A stretch of DNA of 64,000 nt from Orychophragmus violaceus (lineage: Eukaryota > Streptophyta > Magnoliopsida > Brassicales > Brassicaceae), in assembly GCA_030180135.1 (NCBI GenBank), contig CM058238.1:86994619-87058618 (forward strand), written 5' to 3'. The notes below the pieces were generated by a model. That model was given only the letters and a program-made list of their open reading frames with translations. It was not told the origin of the DNA and did not search any database. The first letter of the stretch is position 1. Each line of letters starts with the position of its first letter. Shown piece by piece: positions 53,035 to 64,000 of the stretch. A program made the translations under genes and the position numbers.

Positions 53035-53059
53035 ATAAAAGAGCGCTGAGTATGAGGCA

Positions 53060-53878
53060 GAGGATTTTTAGAGCTTTTGGGGCTGATCTGAACCTGTTAC
53101 ATCATCTGTATTTGGAGAAGATTTCGAACCCCTTTTATCTTTTATCTTTTATGCAATTTATTCATCATATGATTATGTTTTCATTATCTATGTCTGAGTA
53201 GATTACTTGTTAGGTTTAGGGTTTCTCACATAGGATTTCATGACTTGCTAGACTTGTTCAAATTCAGTTAAGGATTCAAACTATATCTGTTCTTCAATTT
53301 AATTGTGCTTAAAGCTAGTTCTAACCTGATCAATTAGAATCTAGATCTTAGGTTGCTAAATACGTCACGAAAGTGGGGTTTAGGAATCTGAACTAATTAA
53401 ATTGGGCAATTAAACTTTGCGCAAACGAAAGTTTGGTTTAGGGTAATTGTGAACATATCAAACTTGGAATTAATGCTAGTTTAATCTGTTAGTTCTCGCA
53501 AACGAAAGTTTGGTTTGCTGCACTTAGACTTAGAGAATTATCGCAAAGGAATTTGGTTAATTCTATATCTGTATTTTGAGTTCTAGAACTGAGCTTAATT
53601 AGATCCTTACTGAATGAACTGTCTGCTTGTCTGATTTCCTGAGAACGCCCTAGACCTAGCTCTCTTAATAACTTGCTTTCACAACCAATCAATCTTTGTT
53701 ACTTGCTTACTTTCTCGCATTACTTTTAATACAATTTCACTTGTTTTCTTCTTAGTTAAATTCTCTTGTTCTTGAGCTATTGAATACCAGAGTCTCTGTG
53801 GATTCGATACCCTATATACTGCATCTACTGAACTGTGCACTTGCAGTTAGATATAGGATTAAAACCTGATCCCTATCA
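53060..53878 (+). repeat. P-type LTR fragment inside element E
   Basis: Matches the inverted P LTR from about 1200 down to 373, ending GATCCCTATCA. It joins pol at the shared GCAGAGG. The ATHILA ORF region expected here is absent, so this looks like insertion plus deletion, or recombination between related elements. Confidence 0.8.
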
Positions 53879-54473
53879 TCCATCACTAGTCTCACCTTAA
53901 TATTGACTTTAATTTCTCGCTTAGGGGCTTGGTAATCTTTGGATCGGATTCCTTTGATGTGTTTGGCACAACCTATAATCCTGTTCAGAGTATGGTTCTT
54001 GATTTTCCCCTCCTTTGAAGTAAAAAAAAAAATAAATAAGAACTGAGGATAAGCTAGTAGCTTCGAAGTGGTCGCGGGAGTGGTAGATACCACTATTACC
54101 TCCTGTGCATCCATGGAAATATGTCCAAAGTTAAACTCCATAAAAGGGAAGAGCACTGATAAAAAAAAAAAAAATGATACCCAGTGGGGAAAAATCACTC
54201 CCTCTGTGAGACCGCACCTAATTGTATACAGTTACTAGTGTGGTGAACTTGAATGTCCTAACTTGATTGTGGAGTTTACTTGGGACAATTGCTAAGTGTG
54301 GGGGAAGTATATTGTGGTCTTGAGTTCTGTAGGAAAGTTTTCAGTGGCTTACTAAGTGAATGTGAATGCGAAATTTCCTAGGACGAAATGAGTTTCTGTG
54401 TTTTCAAACCTCTTCTCTTATATTTAGGTTCTTTACTTGCTTGAGGGAAAGCAAAAGCTAAGTGTGGGGGAGT
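53879..54473 (+). other. 3' non-coding region of E
   Basis: Colinear with 12900-13597 of B. Purine tracts at about 54290-54305 and 54458-54473, the latter abutting the LTR. No coding frame. Confidence 0.75.
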
Positions 54474-55669
54474 TGATATATCATGGCTTTTACCCGTTTT
54501 TGACCATGATATAAGTATCTTTTAGAGTCTTTTATTGTGTTTTCGAGTCTCTTTCAGGTGTTTATTAGGTACATGCACGTTTGGAGCGGAATTGGAGATT
54601 ATGGTGTATTCTGTAGCATTTTGGAGCATTTGGCCGAGAAGAAGAGTTCACTGTCTATCTGAAGACTTGTGTCCATCGACACACCTTTGGTGTCGATCGA
54701 TGCACACGCGAGTCAAGCAAATCTCGGCGAGTTAAATGAAGAATGAAGAAATTGCGCTTTTGCCCAGAAGTTCCAGTAATTACAAAGAAGCCCCAAGACG
54801 TGATTAGGCTAATATAATTAGGTTTTTACAAACAGTTTTAGACATGCTTTCATAATTTGACCTGAGAGTTTTTAGAGGTTTTTGGGGCTGATCTGAACTT
54901 GTACAGCTTCCTAATTTTGGAGAAGATTTCGAACCCCTTTATTTATTTACTCTCTTTTAATGCAATTTACTTATTCATTGATTATGTTTTCACTGATCAT
55001 GTGTGAGTCGATTCATAGTTAGGTTTAGAGATTCTCGTTAAGGATTTTATGACTTGCTAGATTTAATCATTCAGTGAAGAATTCATATCTTATTTGTTCT
55101 TCATCCTAAATCTTGCTTAATGCTAGTTCTAACCTGATCACTTAGAATCTAGATCATAAGTTTAAAAATTGACATGAAAGTGTAATTTCGAATCTGAACT
55201 ATTTAGGTTGAGCACTTTAATTATTTGCAAAGAAATTTGGTTTAGTTGAATTGTGACATATCGAACCTGAACTTAAAGCTAGTTTAATCTGCTAGAAATT
55301 GCAAAGACATTTGGGTTTCTACTAATTAGACTTAGAGAATTCTCGAAACGAAAGTTGGTTAATTCTATATCTGTGTTTGAGTTCTAGAACCATACTTAAT
55401 TTGATCATGACTGATAATATATCTGCTTGTCTGATTTCCTGAGAACTCCCTAGACTTAGCACTTTTAGTTTATTGCTTTCAAAACCAACTTCTGCTATTG
55501 ATTTACATTTCTGTTGTTATTTATTTATTTCTGATATCACCTAGATTAACTCGATAATTCTATAGTCTATCGTTGGATTTCTTGAGTCTCTGTGGTTCGA
55601 CCCCTAGATACTACAATTGTACTGTGCACTTGCAGTTGACCTTAGGGATAATAAACTCTGAGCATATCA
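54474..55669 (+). repeat. 3' LTR of E (1196 bp)
   Basis: TGATATATCATGG to GAGCATATCA. The CGATCG pair near 54672-54707 matches that of the 5' LTR. Confidence 0.95.
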
Positions 55670-55674
55670 TTATA

Positions 55675-56900
55675 GCACTCTTATTATCACAATGAACAAG
55701 GAGTGGTCTTGAGTCGATCCCGTAGTCAGCTGACATTTATTTCATCCAGAGAAGCTGAGCACAACAACTCCCCATCACAATATATTCAGCTTCTTCAGTA
55801 GACAATGACAAAGATTTTTGCTTCTTGCTCATCCAAGCAATCAAATTATTTCCCAAGAAGAAACATCCTCCACTTGTGCTGCATAATCAGCATCGCAATA
55901 TCCAACTAGGTGTTTATTGGAAAGTTTTGAGTACCAAATCCCTTGATTTACCTGATGATCCTTTTAATTGCCTCAAGATGTGACTGTTTTGGTTTAGCCT
56001 GGTACCTTGCACATATTCCCACACTTAGACGCAGATCCGGTCTACTAGTTGTTAGAAACAATAAGCTGCCAATCATCCCTCGATACAGCTTTACATCCAC
56101 ATATATTCCATCTTCATCTCTTGACAGCTTAGTTGTGGTACTCATTGGTGTTCTAATATCCTTAAATTGATCCAGTTTGAATCGGCTCAACAGATTCTTA
56201 GCATATGTGCTTTGAGATATGAACACTCCATCACTATTTTAGCTAACTTGTAGACCCAGAAATTAGTTCTCCTACCATACTCATCTCAAATTCTTGAGTC
56301 ATATCTTGCACAAACATATGAACCAGCCTTTGAGAAGTTCCTCAAAAGATTATGTCATCCACATAGATCTGAATTATGATAATCTCATTCTTTTGCTCCA
56401 AAACAAAAAAAAATTTGTCCACACTTCCTCTCGCGTACCCTTTTCCTAGAAGAAAACTTTTGAGTCGATCATACAATGCCCTCAGTGCTTGCTTCAGTCC
56501 GTACAACGCTTTCTTCAACTTGTACACATATTCAGGATTATTTGCATCCTCAAATCCTTTTGGTTTTTCTACATGAACTTCCTATTGAAGAAATCCGTTC
56601 AAGAATGCACTCTTTACGTCTATTTGGTATACGGTAAAGTTCATGATGCAAGTCATTCCAAAAAATAGTCTGATTGACTCAAGTCGTGCAACAAGAGCGA
56701 AGGTCTCATCAAAGTCAACTCCTTCAATCTGAGAGTATCCCTGAGCCACAAGTCGAGCCTTATTCCATACCACTACCTCATTCTCATCAATCTTGTTTTT
56801 GAAGATCTACTTGGTTCCTACAACGTTTACTCCTTCAGGTCGTGGTACAAGTTCTCATTCATCATTGCACACAAACTGATCTATTTCTTGTCCCATTGCC
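55675..56900 (-). pseudogene. Reverse transcriptase and RNase H N-terminus of Sirevirus F
   Basis: Minus-strand frames: SARLVAQGYSQ-type block (KARLVAQGYSQIEGVDFDET, 56773-56582), YKLKKALYGLKQALRALYDR and IQIYVDDIIF (56527-56342), then MFISQSTYAKNLLSRFKLD and RGMIGSLLFLTTSRPDL (56226-55948), followed by RNase H traces to the E insertion. YVDD is kept but frames are broken several times. Confidence 0.85.
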
Positions 56901-58460
56901 TCAATCTAGAATTCGTCATCTAGGGCTTGAACATGTGTTTTGGATTCTATGACTGAGACAAAACATGCAAAGCGCACAATCTCCTAAAGTTCAGATTAAC
57001 TTTCCTTGTCATCCGCTCATCATTCACATCTCCTAATAATTCCGAGATAGGATGGTTCTTATGAGTTCTACTTGGTTTGATTTTCAGAAGAGATTTTACT
57101 TCTTCAGATTGGGTAGTTTCTGAGGTTACTTCTTGTTCTGAACTATCTTCGTTTGTGGCCTTTTGCTGCTCTACCTGTTCTGATTCACTGTCTGAGGAAT
57201 CTTCATGAATTTTCATCTGACATAGATCATCGAATATGACATTCATTGATTCAAAAATCATTCGTGATCTTGTGTTATATACTCTGAAGGCTGTACTAGT
57301 TCCTGAATACCCCAAGAAGATACCTTCGTCACTCCGTGAATTAAACTTCCCAAGATGATCTTTGTCATTCAGTACATAACACTTCCCTACAAAGATATGA
57401 AAGTAGCTTAGATTGGGAGTCTTCCGTTTCCACATCTCATATGGTGGCATGGTTGTTCCTCTTCTCACATACACCCGTTGATGATGTAGCATGATGTGTT
57501 GATAGCTTCAGCCCAGAACTTTAATGGTACATCATTGCCGTGAATCATGGCTCTGGCCATTTCCTGGAGAGTCCTGTTTTCCTTTCTACTACACCATTAT
57601 GTTGAGGAGTTCTTGGTGCTGAAAACTGATGAGCTAATCCATGATCTTCACAGAATAATTTCATGGTTTCATTTTGAAATTCTGCTCCATGATTACTTCT
57701 GATTTTCTTGATTCTGCCTTCTTCAATGATCAACTGAAGTGTCCAGATCCAAAAGCTATCGACTGTATCTGATTTGTCTCTAATGAACCTCACCTATGTA
57801 TACCTCTTGAAGTCATCTACTTAAACAAACACATATCGTTTACCAGCCACACTTTCAACTTCCATTGGTCCCATCAAGTCTATGTGCACTAGATCCAATT
57901 TGTGCTTTTTCTTAACGTCTGGTACTTTCTTGTGGTTAACTTTGATTTGTTTGCCTTTGTTGCACGCCCCACATACCATCTTGCTTATCTCTTTGATTTG
58001 AGGTATCCCTCGGACTATATCATTCTTAACAAAAGTGGTCAAGTTTCTCTCATTCATGTGACCAAGTCGTTGATGCCACATGTGGATATCATTTTTAGCA
58101 ATGAGACACCTCGCGCTGAGACATTTAGAGTTGTTTTCCCACATGTAGCAGTTGTTAACAGATCTTTTTCCTTGAAGGATGATATCTCCAGTGTCATATA
58201 TAGCTTTGCAATCATAACTTGTGAAACACACCATTAGTCTTCGTCGCACAGTTGGCTTACATTGATCAGATTCGCCTTAAGACCCTTCACAAGATAAACA
58301 TTCATTAGTTTAGGTAAATTTGAGTCAAGTGTCTTACATTTTCCTTGTATTGCCCCTTGTCCTCCATCACCAAATGTTACTTTGACGGATTTGATCACTT
58401 TGATGTCTTTGAGATGATCTCTTGTCCTTGTCATATGTCTTGAACAACCACTATCAAAGT
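56901..58460 (-). pseudogene. Protease and integrase of Sirevirus F
   Basis: Protease trace DSGCSRHMT near 58450 (DSG active site). Pre-integrase and zinc finger (HMWHQRLGHMNERNLTTFVK, CGACNKGKQ) at 58249-57821, integrase core (FCEDHGLAHQFSAPRTPQHN) at 57793-57545, and C-terminal part (ISELLGDVNDERMTRK) to 56947. Interrupted by stops. Confidence 0.85.
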
Positions 58461-60164
58461 ACTATTGGCTTCCCTCCTCTGATTGGTCAGTGACAAAGGC
58501 CATGCCACATCGCATTTGCTTCTCTGTGGTACCCCGTGTACTACTTCCTGTGTCATAGAGATCAGTTTTTCTCACCCAAATCTGGTATTTATCCTTGTTC
58601 CAGTTGAATCTCTCTAACTTTTTGAGTTGTCGTACCCTTTGATGGAATCTGTAGCAATATGCTTTGTAGTGCCCTATCTTTTCACAGTAGTAACACTGCC
58701 TTGAGGATGTGTCATACAATGTTTGAGATGGGATTGTTGAGCTTGCACTTACGAATGTGGTTTTTCCTGAATTGGTTCCAGTTCGTCCAGTATACCCAAG
58801 CCCTGACTTTGTGTATTCTATTCTTCCATAGCTCAGAATTGTATCCAATTGCTTTGTTCCTGCAAACATGTGAATTTTGCGATAATGTTGATCTAGCTCA
58901 AACTGTAGTTGCTTTGTTACTTCTTTTTCTTTCCTCAACATCTTCTCCAATTCTTCTGATTTCTTAGCCAGTGTCAACTTTTCTTTGATTAAGTTAACAC
59001 TTTCTTTACTGTGCTTATGTTCGGTTTCCAGTTCCACCTGTAGTGACTCTATTTGTGCCTCAAACCGCCTCTGTTTTTGAATCTGAATCAGATTCATTAC
59101 CTTCAAGTTCGGCAATTCCAAGGAACGCTACAAAGTTGTTGACCTCTTCTTCATCACTTTCCTCATCTGATTCATCATTGTTTACTCTCAGCATTGATTT
59201 TTCTTGTCTTCGTTTCTGATCATTGACACACTCCATATGGGTGTGTCCAATCCCTTTTCACCCAAAGCATTTCATCTCACGCCTTCGGACAGTCGGGTAT
59301 TCACTTCTGAAGTGCCCAAACCCTTGCACTCATGGCACTGCATCTCGGTTTCTTTGAAGTTTTCTCTCCATCAGGTGATCTTTTAGTGCTCTTGTATGAT
59401 CCTTGTCCTTGTTCCACCCTTCTTAGAGCACGTTCAAATCTTCGAACGATGAGGCTTATAGGATCCTCTGCCTCGCTTTCTTGGTTGGCTTTTGCTTGAG
59501 TGATAAGCGCAATACCTTTGGGTTTCTTTGTACCATCCAATTCTAGCTCATGAACTTGTAACATTCCAACTAACTCATCGAAACTCATACTCTCAGTGTT
59601 AGTTGAAACACTCAACGCTGCTTTATAAGGCATGTACATGGCTGGCAGACACCTTAAGAAGTTTTTGCCCAGTTTCTTGTCTTTGTACTTCTTCCCAAGG
59701 TGTGATGCTTCCTAAGCTAGTGAGCTGATTTTGGCACTGAAGTCTGAGATTGTTACATCATCTTCCATCTTTAAATCTTCAAACTTGCTAGCCAGTAGAT
59801 CTTTCCTTGAGTTATACTATTTTTCTGTTCCTTCAAAATGAATCTGAAGAATGTCCCAAGCTTCTTTAGCCCGTTCGCATCCTTGTATCAGCTCATATTA
59901 TTTCTTGGCCACACCACAGTGTATTGCAGTTAGTGCTCTGGAGTTGAATTTCGACAGCTTTAGTTCTACTTCGGTCCACTGTTCCTCCGGTTTGGGTACA
60001 TCAAGTCATGCCTCATTCCCCATCGTTGGAGCTGTCCAACTTGATTCAACTGTTTTCCATGCTATACCGTTGATTTGTAATCTAGATCTTGCTTTCCAAT
60101 AGCCATAGTTGGTCGCATCCAATATTACTCTATAGCTATTGATCAGCTCATTGTATTTCTCCAT
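58461..60164 (-). pseudogene. Gag of Sirevirus F
   Basis: ATG at 60164 (MEKYNELINSYR). Gag domain pieces to 59301, a long coiled coil (LQVELETEHKHSKESVNLIK) at 59100-58900, then the Sirevirus TKSGLGYTG block and a CCHC knuckle CYYCEKIGHYKAYC near 58690-58650. Several stops. Confidence 0.85.
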
Positions 60165-60207
60165 TTTTCCACAGAATCTCACCTGTATTTATGAGCAAAC
60201 AAGTGTT

Positions 60208-60220
60208 GGCTCTGATATCA
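60208..60220 (-). other. Primer binding site, initiator tRNA-Met, one mismatch (F)
   Basis: The minus strand reads TGATATCAGAGCC against the usual TGGTATCAGAGCC, one base from the LTR. Confidence 0.8.
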
Positions 60221-60221
60221 A

Positions 60222-60798
60222 TGGAAAAAGCGAGACTAACGTAATACAGATATAACAGAAGGGTAATCTTTTCCAAAGACTGTTTATAGCAAAGCAAACG
60301 AAAGTTTCACCTTAACAACCTAGTCTTCTTCTAGATTTTTGATCTAACAATGATCTCAAAGCCTCCTAGGTTCACCCTTAACACCAAGTATGATTCTCTC
60401 CTAAGAACTCACCACTTTTGCTAAAAGCAATGTCTCTCTCTAAAGGCGCACCAAGCATAAATGCCCTAAATGATCTATTTATACACCATAGATCATCGTA
60501 CAACTTCCTAATTCTCTTTGACATATTTCCTAATCTCTCTTAGGCATATTTCAATTTTTCTTTGTTTAACAAAAAGCTTATTTTCCTAAACTCTTCTAGG
60601 TGCGTATTTCATGAATATCTTCACTGATCTACGTGTCCAGCTCAGCTACTCCTCTTCAGGTTCGTCCTCGTCAGCTTCTTGTATCCATGGTTTCCATATC
60701 TATTAGTTCCAGCTCACGCACTCGGTTGTTAACACAGTCGTTGTTGCACACGTTGCTTGATTCAGCAGTTGTCGTAACTCATGATCCAGTTCATTGCA
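60222..60798 (-). repeat. 5' LTR of F (577 bp)
   Basis: Minus strand TGCAATGAAC...TTTTTCCA; close to 41815-42389 and to the fragment at 26968-27353. Confidence 0.85.
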
Positions 60799-61739
60799 TC
60801 TTTATAGTTATCATGCCTTGAAAAAAAATCCTTTTCCCCTAAAATAAATAGCTAGATACATAACCATCCCCGCGACAGATATATGAGCAAGCTACACAAG
60901 AATCAGCTGACAAGCCGATCTGATTCGAGCCAAGCCGAACCGATATTTGTGTAGCAATTCTTGCGAAACTTCCAAAACCTGCAGCATTTTTTGAGCTACC
61001 GCCTACCGGCACTTCCCGGTTTTTACAACTTTTTATTTTATTTTCCTTGTCAAACTAATATATGAATGCAGAGAACACACATATGGACATAAAACACGGA
61101 ATTTCTCAAATACAATTCTTATTAAAAAAATCTCTTGTACAAAATTTTGTTCAATCAGTTTACTTGACTTCGTACCAGTGAATCAAGACTGGCCGATTCC
61201 TAAATCTATCCAAAACCTTACCAAGCAACAATAATTACTTATCTCTCTTTGTTCACTCACCACAATGATACTAATGCACACTTTTTCTTATCTCACATCT
61301 TTTTCGACAATACTACACAAAAAGCAGTCAAACCTAAAACCACAAGCTCTAAGTCTTATATACTATTGTATTCTTGAGTATATTCGATTATAACAATCTG
61401 CAACTTTCATATCTTGAAGATCCTTTCATATCTTCTGTTTCCATAATAAAAAATGTTGACTTGTCTTCCACGTCACGACCTATGTATTATCCAGGTAAAC
61501 TTCTATGTTACACAATCTCTACTGCTAACTTTGATTCTTCATTCTCCTCCTTTTTCTGAATATGAGAACCGATTCAATCCTGTACAAAAATATTGAAAAA
61601 CAACCAACAGAGATGCAAAACTTCCATCACAAATTCATTATTCAGAAACTCAATATGTCTAAAACACATGACTGCAGAAATCGCAGCAACCAAAAAAAAT
61701 ATCCGACATAATATATGTTTAGTAAGAGGGAATTGAGAT
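60799..61739. other. Non-coding stretch right of F
   Basis: AT-rich with no domain, RNA gene or repeat that I recognise. Confidence 0.5.
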
Positions 61740-63079
61740 CCAGTCTAATCTAATCACCCCTCGCAAACTCGGCACGAGCTTCATCACTGGTTCCATCATC
61801 CTCGACGTCTCCTGCTGCACTATAATATCCAGGGTATCCTTCCCCTGAATCGATTATCTTATTTGACAAAAAAATCAGTAAGCACATGAATACAATGCAC
61901 TAAAAATAAATCAGGACATTCTTACGAGCAAGGCGAATCTTGATAGATGGTAAGCTCTTAAGAGCGTTGTCGACATCTCTAACCAACGAGAGGTTCTCCT
62001 CCCACATGGTCATCATTTAATCCTTGATCAGATTTTGGATCCAGAGTGATACATGTTGGGTGTTCGAGAGGCGCACCATCAGCTGGATGAAAATGAACAT
62101 CAAATTGGAATGCCATGATTCGAAAGATTAAGTTTGGAAAAATGAACTTTCACTCCATCTCGGTGGACTAGGCCATCTGGAGGATTTGACTATGTACCAA
62201 TTGTCCAAAGTTGAAACTCTTCCCTTTGTGAAGCATATAAACAAACTAGAGACGCTCCTTAACTAGCGTAGTCTTGTTTGAGGTTGGCATCCAGTTTGTA
62301 CATATCTTGTATAACACTTGAAATGTCGGAAGCCAGTGGTTAAATTGAACACCTTCCCACTTCTCTCGACGTCCTCTACTGAGAACATTGACAGCCTGAT
62401 CGATGTTTTCCTCATTCCAGTCAGATGGATTGGCGATGTGCAGTGTCATAAACATGCGGTTGATCAAGTATGGTGAGAAATCATACATGTGTCGTCTAAC
62501 GAATACCAAATGAAACCCTCTCTATCTTCCCAATCACAGAGATTAGCTAAACTCTTTTACCACCCTTAGAAAATAAGAAGACACATGTAGAACTGTATAG
62601 ATCAAACCAAAACTTTCTATGAACCGTCTTACCTCAGCAAGCTTCTCATCCTTCATTGGTAGCACTTTTTGGTTAAGGAATCCTTTGAGTAGGATGTGCT
62701 TGTAGCGAGTCTTGGCCATCTAAGATGGATGCTTGGAATCAATTGGTGTTTTGAGAACAACCACCAATTCAGGGTAGAGCTCATTCTTGCCTGCAAACAT
62801 CCGTGTGCTCTCAGAGTAGTGTTGGTCAAACGGAACGTAAGAGTGATCTTGTAATGGTGCAGATTCTTCATCCGTAGTATCCCCTTCATACAGAAAATCA
62901 GTGGCTAGCGGTGCTTTGTCATCCTATGATAGACCTCGAATCGGTGTCCTGGCACATATTGCAGACAATGGTGGTGTAGACTCTTGATTAGAGCTTTGAT
63001 GACAATGGTCAGCGTCAACTGCATCACGCATAATCTTCTTGGTCTGATAGCGAGTAGCGTGTCATGGAGGAGAAGACAT
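61740..63079 (-). pseudogene. Broken gene related to the envelope-like / plant transposon protein
   Basis: From an ATG at 63079, through stops, the minus strand reads ELYPELVVVLKTPIDSKHPS, FLNQKVLPMKDEKLAE up to a donor-like GAG/GTAAGA near 62633. It resumes at about 62525 with VFVRRHMYDFSPYLINRMF, SRGRREKWEGVQFNHWLPTF and LYKICTNWMPTSNKTTLV. The pattern of a short domain, SPxxINR and NWxPxSN is that of the putative plant transposon protein family, like the F gene at 42664-44384 but diverged from it. Broken and probably not expressed. Confidence 0.5.
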
Positions 63080-63584
63080 TGTCAAAATTCCAAACTTCTT
63101 TTATTCTTAGGTTAAAACACTGATTGCGGCTCCGTAGCATATAAAGAGAACCCCTTTCCCTTCTCCAAGTCATGCTGATAACCTAATGGGCTAAAAAAAC
63201 ATTAGTGACACAAGAATGGGCTTTATTGTATGCCCAAAAACTATACATTCTATAAATTGATACTCAAACAAATCTCGAACTGTTTGGTGTTTGTGGAGTC
63301 CATTGACACATTTATTTTTGGACATTAAGTTAAGATTAAGTATTTACAGAGATATTTCGAGAGACATGGTCAGTTAGATCAGATCACACATCCACAAAGA
63401 TTGATCGCCTACTTCTTCTGAGATCAACAAAGATAGCTTTCCTTAGCCAAGGTGCTAACATCTCTTTTCCAAACAAAGGTTTTCATACCACATATATCAT
63501 GCTTTACCTAGTTAGGTGATTGTTCTGATCTGAATCATATGCATGCTTTGACAGAGGAAGAACTTAAGACAACCAAGTGGGGCG
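63080..63584. other. Non-coding stretch before the right-edge LTR
   Basis: Nothing recognised. It ends AAGTGGGGCG against the LTR; GGGCG would be one copy of a target duplication. Confidence 0.5.
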
Positions 63585-64000
63585 TGATAGGTTCTAAGTT
63601 TTACCCTATTCTAAAACTGCAAGTGAACAGCAATGTCAAAGTAGTATATAGGGTTATCGAATCCACAGGGACACTAGGTCTCAATATATCAGAACAGTAG
63701 AGAATAATACTAGAAATAAGCAATGGTGAAGTAAATAAATTGCGAAGCAAGAAAGTAAACAATAGCAAGTTGGTTTTGAAAGCAATAAACTAAAAGCGTC
63801 AAGCCTAGGGTATTCTCAGGAAATCAGACAAGCAAATAAGTTAATCAGTCAGGATCAAATTAAACTCAGTTCTAGAACTCAAATCACAGTATTAGAATTA
63901 ACCAAATCTCTTTGCGAGAATTCTCTAAGTCTAAGTGCAGTAACCCAAATCTCTTTGCAATTACTAACAGTTTAAACTAGCATTAAGTTCAAGTTCGATA
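63585..64000 (-). repeat. A-type Athila LTR, runs off the right edge
   Basis: Starts TGATAGGTTCTAAG and follows the A LTR (8210-8620) with very few differences. No primer site lies on its left, so it is either the 3' LTR of a minus-strand element or a solo LTR. The closeness to A's LTR points to recent movement of this family. Confidence 0.9.

Larger units (their letters stand above)
45702..55669 (+). mobile_element. E: Athila element inserted in F, 9968 bp, degenerate
   Basis: LTRs 45702-46899 and 54474-55669, target duplication TTATA (45697-45701, 55670-55674), tRNA-Asp primer site, gag, protease, reverse transcriptase, RNase H, integrase, then an unusual P-type LTR fragment and a 3' non-coding stretch with two purine tracts. 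No ATHILA ORF. Many stops and altered catalytic residues make it inactive. The two LTRs differ visibly more than those of G. Confidence 0.9.
41815..60798 (-). mobile_element. F: Sirevirus (Endovir1-like Copia) with envelope-like gene, split by element E
   Basis: Minus strand: 5' LTR 60798-60222, initiator-Met primer site, gag with coiled coil and CCHC knuckle, protease, integrase, reverse transcriptase, RNase H, envelope-like gene, 3' LTR 42389-41815. Element E (45702-55669) sits in RNase H. Without E it is about 9.0 kb. The gag segment TKQLDTILSYGRIEYTKSGL and the extra gene after pol are Sirevirus hallmarks. All frames are broken. The flanks TAATT and TCTTT do not match, so no target duplication is confirmed. 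Confidence 0.85.

Noticed and set aside
60799..60815. Target duplication for element F
   Set aside because: TCTTT on the right does not match TAATT on the left; either an end is misplaced by a few bases or the flanks were rearranged.

Overview
This window is repeat-dense plant heterochromatin, most likely from a Brassicaceae pericentromere. The evidence is Athila-type Ty3 elements primed by tRNA-Asp, an Endovir1-like Sirevirus, a Ty1/Copia element with the initiator-Met primer site, ATREP-like Helitrons and a Tat/ATLANTYS-like LTR. I see no intact host gene, no structural RNA gene and no CRISPR. The species cannot be told from the sequence.

Layout. 1-20580 is the right half of a nest of LTR elements whose left halves lie outside the window: P (1-1574, minus) sits in A (1575-9387, minus), A in B (9388-14737, plus), B in H (14738-17159, plus), H in C (17160-20580, minus), and C in an LTR of D (20581-22029, plus). 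A carries open frames for gag, an aspartic protease and an ATHILA-family protein but has no reverse transcriptase, so it looks non-autonomous. From 19272 to 42197 the DNA is a tandem duplication (unit 1 about 19272-27353, unit 2 27354-42197). Each unit holds the C LTR, the D LTR, fragments of an unknown intron-containing gene, an old Helitron, a solo LTR and the end of Sirevirus F. After duplication unit 1 gained an 884-bp Helitron (25582-26465). Unit 2 gained Copia element G (29935-36922, target duplication GAACA, intact gag, eroded pol). F continues from 41815 to 60798 (minus, gag-pol plus an envelope-like gene). It is split by Athila element E (45702-55669, plus, target duplication TTATA). 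60799-63584 holds a broken relative of the envelope-like gene, and an A-type LTR starts at 63585.

The most unusual signal crosses family boundaries. A 14-bp palindrome, approximately GYRWCGRYCGWYRC, occurs in pairs whose centres are 20-22 bp apart (two DNA turns). It is found in LTRs just upstream of TATA boxes, in leaders, in a putative leader intron and, mostly in frame, inside gag and pol. Several Athila families and the unrelated Copia element G share it. In the Athila elements many pairs are framed by inverted 8-mers (GAAATCGC/GCGATTTC), giving a symmetric 56-57 bp module. A second candidate is a double RNA hairpin after the protease or pol stop, with one apparent compensatory base-pair change. 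Boundaries rest on TG...CA ends, target duplications, primer sites and comparison between copies inside the window; all comparisons were by eye.
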